NCBI RefSeq assembly: GCF_023343835.1
Contig: NC_064437.1
Span: 25,643,001-25,707,000, forward strand
Source of the DNA: Lagopus muta
Taxonomy: Eukaryota > Chordata > Aves > Galliformes > Phasianidae
Length of the DNA stretch: 64,000 bases
Direction: 5' to 3'
Position numbers and translations under genes: made by a program. Below are positions 48,551-58,000 of the stretch, piece after piece. The notes under the pieces are model-generated. The model was not told the DNA's origin, did not search any database, and saw nothing but the letters and a program-made list of their open reading frames with translations. Positions within the stretch are counted from its first letter, which is position 1. Each line of letters starts with the position of its first letter.

Positions 48551-49669
48551 TGTGTAAAAATCGTCGAAGAATCAGGGTGCCAAAAATATTTTGATGGAAG
48601 TGACTATGTGAAATATCTTTTCATTTCGATTATTTGAAAAACAAAAACTGTTCATGGGTTTTAAAATTCATGTCCCCTCCGGGTTGCTTTGTTTTGTTTT
48701 GTTTCTTATTCCTTCTCCCTTATTCCTCAGAGGGAGCCATCCAAACCTACACGGCGTGTTATTTCTTGAGGAAATGCAGTGTGATCTTTTTCCAGTTTAA
48801 CCAAGGCTGAAAAATCTTCTGGTGTTTCATTTGCCTGAGAAATTTGAAAAAAAAGCTTGGATGGAACAGAGGCCTGACTGGTTCAGGGGGAACCTTGTAG
48901 GTTTTGGAGACCCACTTGGATGGGGGTAGCTGCAGGAGCTCTTTGCTGTGCAGGTTGGGGAGGAGGTGATGCCATCTTTGCCTGGGCCATACTTGGTGCC
49001 CAACACCTTCTCCAAGGGTGAGGGGCATAGGGGTGCAGAGCTGTGTCTTGGTTGCAGAGGGGACCTGCTACTGTTGAAGTATGACTCTCAGCTTTCTGGA
49101 GTTGTGGAAAACATCCAGGTAATGGCTGAAACTGGGAGATTAAAGGGCTATCTTGGCTTTTGAGGACGTCTCCATGGGATGTCCCATAGGTGGCTTGTTG
49201 GAGGTGAACCACAGAGGGAGGACTGCACTGGAGAGGCATGGAGGCACACATGGATGAGAGTGGTGGCAACTGCCTGCGTGCCTGGAAGCAGGGCAAGCAG
49301 TGGGCTGTGGGTAGAGAAGACCACCCCTGCCTGTTGCTGCCATCTCCACAAGCTTCCAGCTCTGCCGTGTAGCTCTGCCTGGATCTGCAGTAGAGCTGCT
49401 CATCCCCAGCCCTGCCATCCCTGTGCCCCACATGCTGCCTCTCCTATAAATAGCCGGATGGGAAGCGGAGCGCAGAGCTGCCGCAGATGGCCCCCAGTTC
49501 CACGCGCACTCATGTGTGAGATCCCAGAGAGGGGCTGTCAATTCCTTGCCTACAGCCACCCATGCAACCTCATTAAGAATGGTGTCGTCTTCCTTAACCC
49601 CCTTCGCCCCCTCCCTCCCCACTTCAACGTGCCTACATTCGAGCACCCTTATTAAACGTGCACTTCTAA
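48333..49669. other. Host non-coding DNA
   Basis: Contains the T30(GT)9 microsatellite, then A/T-rich DNA to 48720. From 49000 to 49640 overlapping frames of up to 187 codons lie on both strands, without domains. Confidence 0.4.
48508..48555. repeat. T30(GT)9 compound microsatellite
   Basis: 30 uninterrupted T (48508-48537) followed directly by nine GT units (48538-48555). Confidence 0.95.
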
Positions 49670-49835
49670 GCGAGGAGCGCTGACTTCCCCTTAATTGAGG
49701 CATGATAATTAGAGCATTAACACATTAGGAGGGTGAGACAGCATGTTTAGCTTTTGTGATTAATTATCTGAGGATTGTAATAAGTTGTTAAGACATTAAT
49801 TACTCTGGCATGTTTATTGCTCTTTATTGCAGAGC
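49670..49835. other. Candidate conserved non-coding element
   Basis: Dense TAAT/ATTA cores ('cttaattgaggcatgataat', 'gtgattaattatctgagg', 'gacattaattactctgg') with no repeat signature. Confidence 0.3.
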
Positions 49836-50017
49836 TGACACTTGGTGGAAGAGTTGCTGGTGTGCCTGGAGGTGCAGCGTGAGGTGGGCTGGCCAGAGGA
49901 GACCTCTGCTCCCCCGTAGACACTGAGCTGCTGCTTGGGAACGGATCTTGGGGACCAGAAACAGCTCCTGAACCTCCAGCAAGCCACCTCGGGATGCAAG
50001 TGGTGTCTGAATCTCTT

Positions 50018-50112
50018 AGAGTCATAGGATTATGAAGGTTGGAATAAAGCACTGAGATCATCAGCCCATCCCCACCATGCCCACTAAACCATGTTCCTCA
50101 GTGCCGCATTCT
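50018..50112 (-). mobile_element. CR1: CR1 LINE 3' tail (short)
   Basis: 'Cttagagtcataggattatg', 'gcccatccccaccatgccca' and 'cctcagtgccgcattctccc' identify a roughly 95-bp reverse-oriented tail. Confidence 0.85.
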
Positions 50113-50848
50113 CCCTCATTTTGGGACCGCCTGGGAGCTGGAAGGTTTATTGTTATGGATGGTTTCAGCTGGATTTCTCTCTTCTTTCAAACAAAGTGTT
50201 TCCTCTTGAATGGTTTGAGCCTGCCCTCATTTGGATCTTTGTTTTTGCAAATCCAAGTCAGCATGGCTCATTCTGTCTGGATCTGTGGAGGATGGCTGTC
50301 TGTTAGAGACAAGCTGAAGTTCAGCATGTCAGCAGTGGTCAAGGAATGAACCAGGACCCCAGTGGCCTCGCTCTGCTCTTGATCAGATGAATTTTCTTCT
50401 GGAGAGCTGGGAGGTGGGTTAGGGAAGGCTGTTGCTGTGGCAGCAGGAGCGGATCAGCCCTCTGCAGCCTGCTCTTCACACAGCAAGCTGCTCAGCGACC
50501 TGTCAGCGCTGTGCTGATCAGATGGGGGCTGAAGGCAGAGTTCAGAGCAGGAGGATGGGTGGGTCCGTGTGCTGCTGTGACAGAGAAAAAAGGCAGCAGG
50601 AGAGTGTGATGGGCCTGTCCCAACCTTCTGCTTTTCCCATGAGTTGCATAGTGCCAGACCTTTGCTGTCCAGTTCTTTGGGTTGGGGACAACACGGGAGA
50701 GACAGGGGAAATGGAGTAACAGCCCCAGCCACTGCCATGGAGAATAAAATTGGGAAAATGGTGAAAGACAAGAAGGTGAGAAAGCTATGAGTTTTGTGTA
50801 TTTGCTGTTGGTTTGATATTGGATGGCCCCGTCCCTGCAGACAGCCAC
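50113..50848. other. Host non-coding DNA, no gene seen
   Basis: No recognisable element. The 224-codon minus-strand frame at 50454-51128 runs through the CR1 tail next to it and shows no domain. Confidence 0.4.
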
Positions 50849-50966
50849 GGTCAGGATGGATGGGCTCTGAGCACTGATGGAGCTGTGGGTATCCCTGCTC
50901 AGTGCGGGGAGGTTGGACCACATGGCCTTTAAGAGTTCCTTCCAGCTCAAAACAATGCTGTGGTTC
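50849..50966 (+). mobile_element. CR1: CR1 LINE 3' tail (diverged)
   Basis: 'Ggtatccctgctcagtgcgg', 'gaggttggaccacatggcct' and 'gagttccttccagctcaaa' follow the CR1 order of the subfamily at 30701, here in plus orientation. Confidence 0.8.
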
Positions 50967-51589
50967 CTTGGGGAGCCCTGGAGCTGACATGTCCATTTCC
51001 AGGCTATGGCAGAGCCCTCGTGGCTTTGCAGCATGTGCTTGTGTAGTGGGGTAGTAGCCAAAGGAGTGGAAGGGGGTCTTCCCATCAGACTTTAAATGTG
51101 AAGACCCTGTCCGGTCCATCTTTCCCAAGGACAGACTGTCTCAGCGTGGCTCCCACCAGCTCAGTCTTCTGTCACTGTGTCACTGTCACTGGTGGCTGGG
51201 GAGCTGCACTAGGCACTGAATGCCCTCCCCATGTGCGAGCTGGGATCCATCTTGTGTCAGCTGCCTTCAGCCCTTCCAACCTCGTGCTGTCTCGCTGTAG
51301 CCCAGCCTGAATTTGGCATTCGCTGTCAGGTGGCTGATTTCTGCCTGCAGAATATGGAAAGCGTCAGCCTGGCATTTCCCGCTTGCCTCCCAGGGACAAA
51401 GCAGGTCATGACTTACGTGTATTATCATTAAAAAGATAATTTCCTCTAGATGTGTGCAATAAGACAATGGTGCTGACCTGTGATCCTGGCATTGCACAGC
51501 ATTAATGATTTCCCTTTGCAGGTAATAAGCAGCAAATGTACACATTTTGGGGAGATCTGAATTTTTTTTTTTCCCTTTTAACACTGCTG
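50967..51589. other. Host non-coding DNA, no gene seen
   Basis: No recognisable exon or repeat. Confidence 0.4.
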
Positions 51590-51800
51590 TCTTCCTAGGC
51601 CAGACTTAATTAGCAGACCTCATTATTTCCTGAAATGTAACTTGACTTCCATTGAATGAGAATTGTTCAGTGGATGGGGAGCAGCAGAGCGGTGCTGCAA
51701 TATTCATATTGTTTAAATTGCAACATTAACATTTCATGCCGCTCTTGGCATATTTTCAGGTGCAGCCCTTTAGCTCAATGCAGTGCTGTGAAAGGTTGGA
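51590..51800. other. Candidate conserved non-coding element
   Basis: A/T-rich block with 'gacttaattagcagacctca', 'gcaatattcatattgtttaa' and 'ttgaatgagaattgttcagt'. No repeat or frame. Enhancer-like by composition only. Confidence 0.3.
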
Positions 51801-52364
51801 TCAGAACAATTAGGATACAGTGACTGGATTTCTGGATTTTTTTATTTTTTTTTAAAAGAACTCAAGCTTAGATTCAATCCCCATCACTCTTTTTGTTTGG
51901 CAGAGCAGGGATTCCAGCATCCCTGAAGTAAATACTTTTCTGGAATAAAGGATGTGCTGTAGCACAAACTCACCTCCTGTCTTAGTAGAGATGAAGCCCT
52001 GCAGGTACAGGCAGTACGTGATTTACGGGACAGGAAACACCTCCTGGGACTTGACCTTTACCAGGTAAATAAGAGAATTCCCCAAAAATGCTTCTGGCCA
52101 CCTAGGCCAAAGACACGCACAAAAAGGCTGTTTCCCACTTTGCCATTGTTCTTGGATGCCTCAGGCCAAAGGTGGCACTGTAGTAATGCCCAGGTCCGAG
52201 CAGTCCCTACATGAGCACTTGGATTGCACTCCCTGTCTCCAAACAGCACTGGGCTTTGGTCCTGCACGGGGGCTCCAGTGACCTTTGCTGCCTTGCTCCA
52301 TAGTGTGCTTTCCAATAGTTTTTCCTGTACTGAAGATCAGTGCCAATGATGCGAGTTAATATTG
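51801..52364. other. Host non-coding DNA, no gene seen
   Basis: T-rich near 51835-51855; otherwise no recognisable structure. Confidence 0.4.
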
Positions 52365-52560
52365 AGGAATCACGGAATACCTGGGTTAGAAGGAACCTTA
52401 AAGCCCACCCAGCCCCAACCCTATTGTGGGCTGGCTGCCCCCCACCACTAGCTTAGGCTGCCCAGGGCCCCATCCAGCTTCTCTTTAGCACCTCCAGCGT
52501 TGAGACACTCATCTGGGATTGCTGTGAGCCAAGTGCAACACCTTGCATTTGGTCTTATCG
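52365..52560 (-). mobile_element. CR1: CR1 LINE 3' tail, second subfamily, plus short fragment
   Basis: 'Aatcacggaatacctgggtt', 'ggaaccttaaagcccaccca' and 'aggctgcccagggccccatc' mark a reverse-oriented tail to about 52510. 'Ccaagtgcaacaccttgcat' at 52530 resembles the more upstream CR1 coding region, so the copy may continue after a deletion. Confidence 0.75.
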
Positions 52561-53127
52561 GTGTCAGGAACAACTCCAGCTTCCACCCTGAAATGACTTA
52601 ATTAGGGTCTCTGACTTCAGCCAGCCATGCCTCCCATTTGTAACGTGTGCAGTGGGATCCATGACATCTTATCTTCTATGGATACGTGGCTTGGATCAGG
52701 GTTCTCTAATGTCTGGTAAGCTGCTCGTGCTGAATGGAACACCTCCTCTCGTGGGATATTTATAGCATCCTGCTCTCCCACGCAGATTGTCTGGTGTCTA
52801 ATAGTGGATGATGCACTACGGTTTGCAAGGTGCTAATAATCTCTCTCCTCTGTTTGACAGTCTGTTCCCATGAGATTTATAGACTCTGACTGTCCCTGAG
52901 ACCTCTGCCTCTCTGTCAGATCAGGCTGAAATCTGTTCTCAGTGTCAGAAGCTGCTGCCAAGCGGGCAGGGGATGGACTGATGCATGTGTTTCAGAACTC
53001 AGGCACAGAGCTGGGGGCAATAGGAGCTCTGATTTCCAACTTGTGGGTTCACGAAGGTGAGCATCCAGGAGAAGCACCGTGCCTGCAGCCATCCTGCACA
53101 AGATGCCATGCTGAGGGACACTCATGG
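52561..53127. other. Host non-coding DNA before the provirus
   Basis: Unique sequence with no recognised gene. It is the left flank of the proviral insertion and continues on the other side at 59146. Confidence 0.5.
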
Positions 53128-53132
53128 GCTGC
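53128..53132. repeat. Target-site duplication, left copy (GCTGC)
   Basis: The five bases directly before the 5' LTR are repeated directly after the 3' LTR (59141-59145). A 5-bp duplication is the usual footprint of class III (ERV-L) integrase, and it shows the provirus arrived as one integration event. Confidence 0.95.
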
Positions 53133-53143
53133 TGTATGGGAAC

Positions 53144-53197
53144 TGCTGAGTCACGGCCTGAACCTCTGATTGATCACCTGAGGTGAGCCATGAGTCA
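53144..53197 (+). promoter_or_regulatory. Two AP-1/MARE-like sites in U3
   Basis: TGCTGAGTCA at 53144-53153 and TGAGTCAGC at 53191-53199 each contain the TGAGTCA core. Their flanks (TGC before the first, GC after the second) extend the core toward the Maf/NF-E2 recognition element, in opposite half-site orientation. The same pair occurs in the 3' LTR (offset 5,664). Binding is inferred from motif match only. Confidence 0.5.
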
Positions 53198-53206
53198 GCC
53201 AGAGGA

Positions 53207-53320
53207 GCACAGGTGAAGGCAATTCACCTGTGCTGCTGGAAGGGGTGGAGCCAGGCTCCACCCCTCCTGGACCTATTTAAGAGCTGGCTACCAGAGGGGA
53301 AGGATCTCTTCTGGAGATCC
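53207..53320 (+). promoter_or_regulatory. Cluster of perfect palindromes in U3/R
   Basis: Three inverted repeats follow one another: an 11-bp stem with 5-base spacer (53207-53217 with 53223-53233, core CAGGTG/CACCTG E-boxes), a 12-bp stem with a single central base (53241-53265, carrying CACCC boxes on both strands) and a 7-bp stem (53302-53308 with 53314-53320, GGATCTC/GAGATCC). A smaller one, TCACCT-G-AGGTGA, lies just upstream at 53174-53186. The TATA-like box sits between the second and third. Confidence 0.75.
53274..53280 (+). promoter_or_regulatory. TATA-like box of the 5' LTR
   Basis: TATTTAA, about 140 bp into the LTR. Transcription would start roughly 25-30 bases downstream, near 53305. 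From there to the gag ATG at 53515 there is no other ATG, which supports this promoter and gag start together. The 3' LTR copy is at 58938-58944. Confidence 0.6.
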
Positions 53321-53354
53321 TCCTCTTTGATATCTTCTAGTGAGCTCAACCCAA

Positions 53355-53362
53355 GGGTAAGC
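53355..53362 (+). promoter_or_regulatory. Candidate splice donor inside the LTR
   Basis: AGG/GTAAGC, a close match to the vertebrate donor consensus, lies about 50 bases after the predicted transcription start. As the provirus has no env to be expressed from a spliced RNA, the site may instead allow LTR-started transcripts to join host exons. Use is inferred. Confidence 0.45.
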
Positions 53363-53418
53363 TCTTCTACTTATTCTCTTTTGTGATCCCTGTTTGCTGT
53401 GCCTTACTCTTTTGATTA

Positions 53419-53476
53419 TATTGTAATTATAACATCTTGGTTATACATATTGCAATTATAACATCTTGGTTATACA
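53419..53476 (+). repeat. 29-bp tandem duplication at the LTR 3' end
   Basis: 53419-53447 and 53448-53476 are the same 29-bp unit, differing at one base (T at 53424, C at 53453). Both units end in ggttataca. The inner unit therefore repeats the terminal sequence that integrase must recognise. The same arrangement is present at 59083-59140. Confidence 0.93.
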
Positions 53477-53478
53477 CT

Positions 53479-53496
53479 TGGCGAGCCAGGCAGGCT
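53479..53496 (+). other. Primer binding site, tRNA-Arg-like
   Basis: Two bases after the LTR the sequence reads TGGCGAGCCAGGCAGGCT. It begins TGG, complementary to a tRNA CCA end, and matches 15 of the first 16 bases expected for the 3' end of vertebrate tRNA-Arg(ACG), with the mismatch at position 12. The tRNA sequence is recalled, not searched. ERV-L elements in mammals are named for tRNA-Leu, so this primer choice is notable. Confidence 0.7.
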
Positions 53497-53514
53497 GAAT
53501 ATTCTAAAATTAAC

Positions 53515-55086
53515 ATGTCTTTCCTGTGGAATTTCTATAAATGGGTCAAGGGGGAGAACAATACTCCCCTAGAGAAAATGATTCCAGGGCAGATCCCAGG
53601 GTTTGAGGGATCGCCCTATTACGAGTTAGCTGCCATCATTGAAAAATGGGGTCCCTTACGTGTTATGGGCAATCTCTCCCCATATCGCATGGCAGACTAT
53701 TTTCAAGGACTTGGCAAGGACATTCTCATCACCAAAGAAAGACAATTGGCTGCCTCCATGGTGGCATGGCCACTATTAACCGCTTTAAATCATGCGGACT
53801 CAAGAAATAATACTTTAGAAACCGAAAATCAACTTTTGAAAGATCGCATTGAAAAGTTAGAGCACGAACTTGGCGTTTTAACGGGGAAGAAGCCAATTCT
53901 ACATCTTCCTGTAAGCCAAATTCGTAATATTTCAATAAATGATGACCAGGCTCCTGAATCAACAGACTTCGTTGATCAGGACAACAAGGTATCCAAATCA
54001 GACCTTGAATGTCCAATTCAAACTGATCCATTGGAGGTCCGTCCTGTGATAACCCAAAAAACAAAAAAAGTACAGGACAGACCGGCAGGGGTGCCACCTG
54101 ATCAATGGCCCCCTGCCCACACTCATTTACATGTGACAGCTCGGCCATACACAGCAACAGAATTAATGGATTTAGTACAACGATTTCGGCAGAAGCCCAG
54201 AGAAAGTGTGCCGGCTTGGTTATTGAGACTGTGGGATTCTGGGGCAGAAAGTGTCGTGGTGAATGGCCCAGAAATATCTAAGTTGGCCACCATGACTGTC
54301 CATCCTGCTCTTAGGCAAAGGTTATACGTGGGCAATCAATATCGTGATGAAAACCATTCCATACTGGAATGGTTAATGGCGGCCTGCCGTATGGTATGGC
54401 CAAATAAATCAGACATACCGTTACATACAGGTATGTGGTCCTCCATGGAGGACCTTCAGAACTATATCCGTGAACTGGGTGTAAGAGAGGCCATCTATGA
54501 AGATACATTTGATGGCCCTGATATGGTTAAATTTTCAGCAGGGATGAGAGATTTAATTCTACAACAAGCTCCCTCCCATCTGTACGGTACCTTAGTTTCA
54601 ATATTAAATCCCCTTGTAGCATCAGAAGCCGTAGTCCAGCAGGTTGCCCAGTTAGTTGCCGATTTGGGAGAAACAGAACGCCTGCGGACTAGGCGCAATA
54701 TTCGGTTTTTGGAGGAAGCAGAGGTCCTGCCGGTAAATAAAACCAGAATGCCGGCTACTCGAGCTCCTCGATCGGGACCCATAAGGGTATCCCGAAAACA
54801 AATGTTTAATGATTTAATTCGGGCTGGGGTCCAATTTGCTAAGATCGACCGCCAGCCCAATCACGTCCTTCTCCAGCTCTGGAGACAACTAAAGGACAAT
54901 CAAAAATTCCAGAGCTACCCTAAGAAATCCAGGGTAAGAGCTATAGAAAGGGTTCCAACAACAACATGGAACCTAGAAGATTTTATTGTTCCAAACAGGA
55001 AAAAGAAGCCACCTCAGGTGTCTCGGGCCACAATGCCTGAGCCATCAGAAGCAAAAGAACTGGCCCTAGCACAATTCATGCAGTGA
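53515..55086 (+). CDS. gag: ERV-L-type Gag polyprotein (523 aa)
   Basis: Structural polyprotein expected to assemble the core particle and package the RNA. The start chosen is the ATG at 53515 (context aacATG), the first ATG after the predicted transcription start; a longer frame from 53437 uses no ATG and would read through the LTR end and primer site. A strongly heptad-like segment lies at about residues 97-121 (L-E-T-E-N-Q-L-L-K pattern), predicting a coiled coil near the N-terminus. A Pro-rich linker follows near 195-205. Around residues 225-240 there is a Q-K-P-R-E-S-V..W-L-L-R-L stretch resembling the capsid major homology region. The C-terminus is basic but has no CCHC knuckle; the whole protein has two cysteines. 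No Gly2 for myristoylation and no obvious PPxY or PTAP late motif were seen. It ends at TGA overlapping the pol frame. Confidence 0.9.
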   Translation: MSFLWNFYKWVKGENNTPLEKMIPGQIPGFEGSPYYELAAIIEKWGPLRVMGNLSPYRMADYFQGLGKDILITKERQLAASMVAWPLLTALNHADSRNNTLETENQLLKDRIEKLEHELGVLTGKKPILHLPVSQIRNISINDDQAPESTDFVDQDNKVSKSDLECPIQTDPLEVRPVITQKTKKVQDRPAGVPPDQWPPAHTHLHVTARPYTATELMDLVQRFRQKPRESVPAWLLRLWDSGAESVVVNGPEISKLATMTVHPALRQRLYVGNQYRDENHSILEWLMAACRMVWPNKSDIPLHTGMWSSMEDLQNYIRELGVREAIYEDTFDGPDMVKFSAGMRDLILQQAPSHLYGTLVSILNPLVASEAVVQQVAQLVADLGETERLRTRRNIRFLEEAEVLPVNKTRMPATRAPRSGPIRVSRKQMFNDLIRAGVQFAKIDRQPNHVLLQLWRQLKDNQKFQSYPKKSRVRAIERVPTTTWNLEDFIVPNRKKKPPQVSRATMPEPSEAKELALAQFMQ

Positions 55087-58000
55087 CAAGGGGTGTTAGT
55101 CCCCGTAGGGCCTCCAGACGGGACCGGAGGCCCTATGTAGAATTAACAATTTATTGGTCCCGAAAAAATATTCAGAGAGTTATGGCATTAGTGGATACTG
55201 GAGCAGAAACATCAATTATCTATGGAGATCCAGGAAAATTTCATGGCGACAGAGTGATGATTGGTGGTTTTGGGGGACAGACTATTCCTGTCACCCAAAC
55301 ATGGTTAAAATTGGGGGTTGGGCGTCTCCCACCCCGGGAGTACAAGGTGTCTATTGCCCCAGTCCAAGAATACATCCTGGGCATAGACATTCTATGGGGT
55401 CTGGCTCTCCAAACAACTGTGGGAGAGTTCAGACTTCGACAAAGATGTATCAGTATCCGGGCGGTGCAGGCAATATTAAGAGGCCATGCGAAACATGAGC
55501 CTGTTTGCCTGCCAAAACCGCGCCGGATTACTAATGTTAGACAGTATAGACTCCCGGGTGGGCAAGATGAAATATCGAGAACGGTGCAGGAATTAGAAAA
55601 AGTGGGCATTATAAGACCTGCACACAGCCCGTATAACTCCCCCATATGGCCAGTGCGAAAGTCGGATGGCACATGGAGGATGACAGTAGATTACAGAGAA
55701 CTAAATAAGGTCACGCCGCCTATTCATGCGGCCGTACCCAATATTGCTTCCCTAATGGACACATTGAGTAGGGAGATAAAAACCTATCATTGTGTCCTAG
55801 ATCTAGCAAATGCATTCTTCAGTATCCCAATTGCTGAGGAATCGCAAGATCAGTTTGCGTTTACGTGGGGAGGCAGGCAGTGGACCTTTCAGGTCCTGCC
55901 ACAGGGGTACGTGCATTCACCAACGTATTGTCATAATCTAGTGGCGCGTGACCTGGCTGACTGGAGAAAACCTGATGATGTTAACCTATATCATTATATT
56001 GATGATCTCCTGTTGACATCCGACTCACTGGAGGTAGTAGGACAGGCAGCTGATTCATTAACTGCCTATTTGCAACAAAGGGGATGGGCTATAAATCCCC
56101 AAAAGGTGCAAGGTCCAGGCCTGTCCGTAAAATTCCTGGGGGTGGTTTGGTCAGGAAAGACCAAAGTGCTACCCAGTGCTGTTATAGATAAGGTTCAGGC
56201 ATTTCCAGTCCCTACAACATCAAAGCAGCTGCAAGAGTTTCTAGGTATATTGGGTTATTGGCGTTCCTTTATACCTCACCTAGCGCAGCTGCTAAGGCCA
56301 TTATACAGACTCACAAAAAAGGGGCAGCTATGGGACTGGGGGAAAGCCGAACAGGATGCTTTCCAACAAGCAAAACTGGCAGTTAAACAAGCTCAGGCAT
56401 TGGGTATATTCGATCCTACCCTCCCAGCCGAGTTGGACGTTCATGTTACTCAAGACGGCTTCGGTTGGGGCCTGTGGCAGCGCCAGAGTTCTGTTCGGAC
56501 CCCCATTGGTTTCTGGTCTCAGGTTTGGCACGGAGCAGAAGAAAGATACAGTATGATTGAAAAACAGTTATTGGCTGCCTATTCGGCATTACAGGCAGTA
56601 GAGCCAATAACTCAGACAGCTGCAGTTATAGTCAAGACCACTCTGCCAATTCAGGGGTGGGTGAAGGATCTGACCCACCTTCCTAAGACAGGGGTGGCCC
56701 AAGCACAAACAGTGGCACGATGGGTCGCCTATCTCAGCCAAAGGAGCAGTCTGTCTTCATCCCCCTTGAAAGAAGAACTTCAGAAGATCCTAGGCCCAGT
56801 TACATATCACAGTGATGCACCAAAAGAAATACTGGTCGCTCCACCAGAGAAGAGTCCCGTTCACGAGGGAAAATATCCTATCCCTGAAGATGCCTGGTAC
56901 ACAGATGGGTCCAGCAAGGGCAACCCGAGCAAGTGGAGAGCAATAGCATACCATCCTTCCACCGAGACAATCTGGTTCGATGAGGGGGATGGTCAGAGCA
57001 GCCAATGGGCAGAACTGCGAGCCGTGTGGATGGTTATAACCAAGGAACCCGGTGATGGTATCCTGAATATCTGCACAGATAGTTGGGCTGTGTACCGGGG
57101 GCTCACTCTCTGGATTGCACAGTGGGCCACCCAGGAATGGACTATCCACGCCCGACCGATCTGGGGCAAAGACATGTGGTTAGATATATGGAATACGGTC
57201 AAACACAGGACTGTACGTGTCTACCATGTTTCTGGTCATCAGCCCCTACAGTCACCGGGAAACGATGAAGCCGACACATTGGCCCGAGTTCGATGGATTG
57301 AGAATTCACCATCTGAGAACATCGCCCGCTGGTTACATCAGAAGCTACGGCATGCTGGACAAAAGACAATGTGGGCAGCTGCTAAAGCATGGGGACTGCC
57401 CATACAACTATCTGATATCATCCAGGCATGCCAGGATTGCGACGCTTGCTCCAAGATGAGACCGAGATCGTTGCCCGAAACAACAGCCCATCTTGCTAGG
57501 GGACACAATCCTCTCCAGCGATGGCAGGTCGATTACATCGGGCCCCTTCCTCGTTCCGAAGGGGCAAGATATGCCCTGACCTGTGTCGACACTGCAAGTG
57601 GGCTACTGCAGGCCTATCCAGTACCGAAAGCAAACCAGGCATATACCATCAAGGCACTCACTAAACTGATGTCTGCCTACGGGACACCTCAAGTCATCGA
57701 GAGCGACCAAGGGACTCATTTTACTGGTGCAACGATACAGCGCTGGGCAGAAGAAAATAACATCGAATGGCGATTCCACCTGCCATATAATCCAACAGGG
57801 GCAGGCCTCATCGAACGTTATAATGGTATTCTTAAGGCTGCCCTGAAGACAGACTCCCAGTCCTTGCAGGGGTGGACAAAAAGACTGTATGAAACCCTGC
57901 GGGACCTGAATGAAAGACCTCGAGATGGCAGACCCAGTGCCCTGAGAATGTTGCAGACGACATGGGCCACCCCGCTTAGGATCCAAATTACGGGCACTGA

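Larger units (their letters stand above)
53133..53476 (+). repeat. 5' LTR (344 bp)
   Basis: Begins TG and ends CA. It is identical over all 344 bases to the copy at 58797-59140 by direct reading. The U3 part holds two TGAGTCA sites and several perfect palindromes, the TATA-like TATTTAA sits at 53274-53280, and a splice-donor-like AGG/GTAAGC lies at 53355-53362. The last 58 bases are two 29-bp tandem units. No AATAAA is present. This copy would act as the proviral promoter. Confidence 0.97.

Noticed and set aside
50454-51128. 224-codon minus-strand open frame
   Set aside because: Overlaps another long frame on the same strand and runs through a CR1 tail; no domain seen.
53437-53514. 26-codon upstream extension of the gag frame
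   Set aside because: It has no ATG start, lies in the LTR end and primer site, and the ATG at 53515 is the first after the predicted transcription start.
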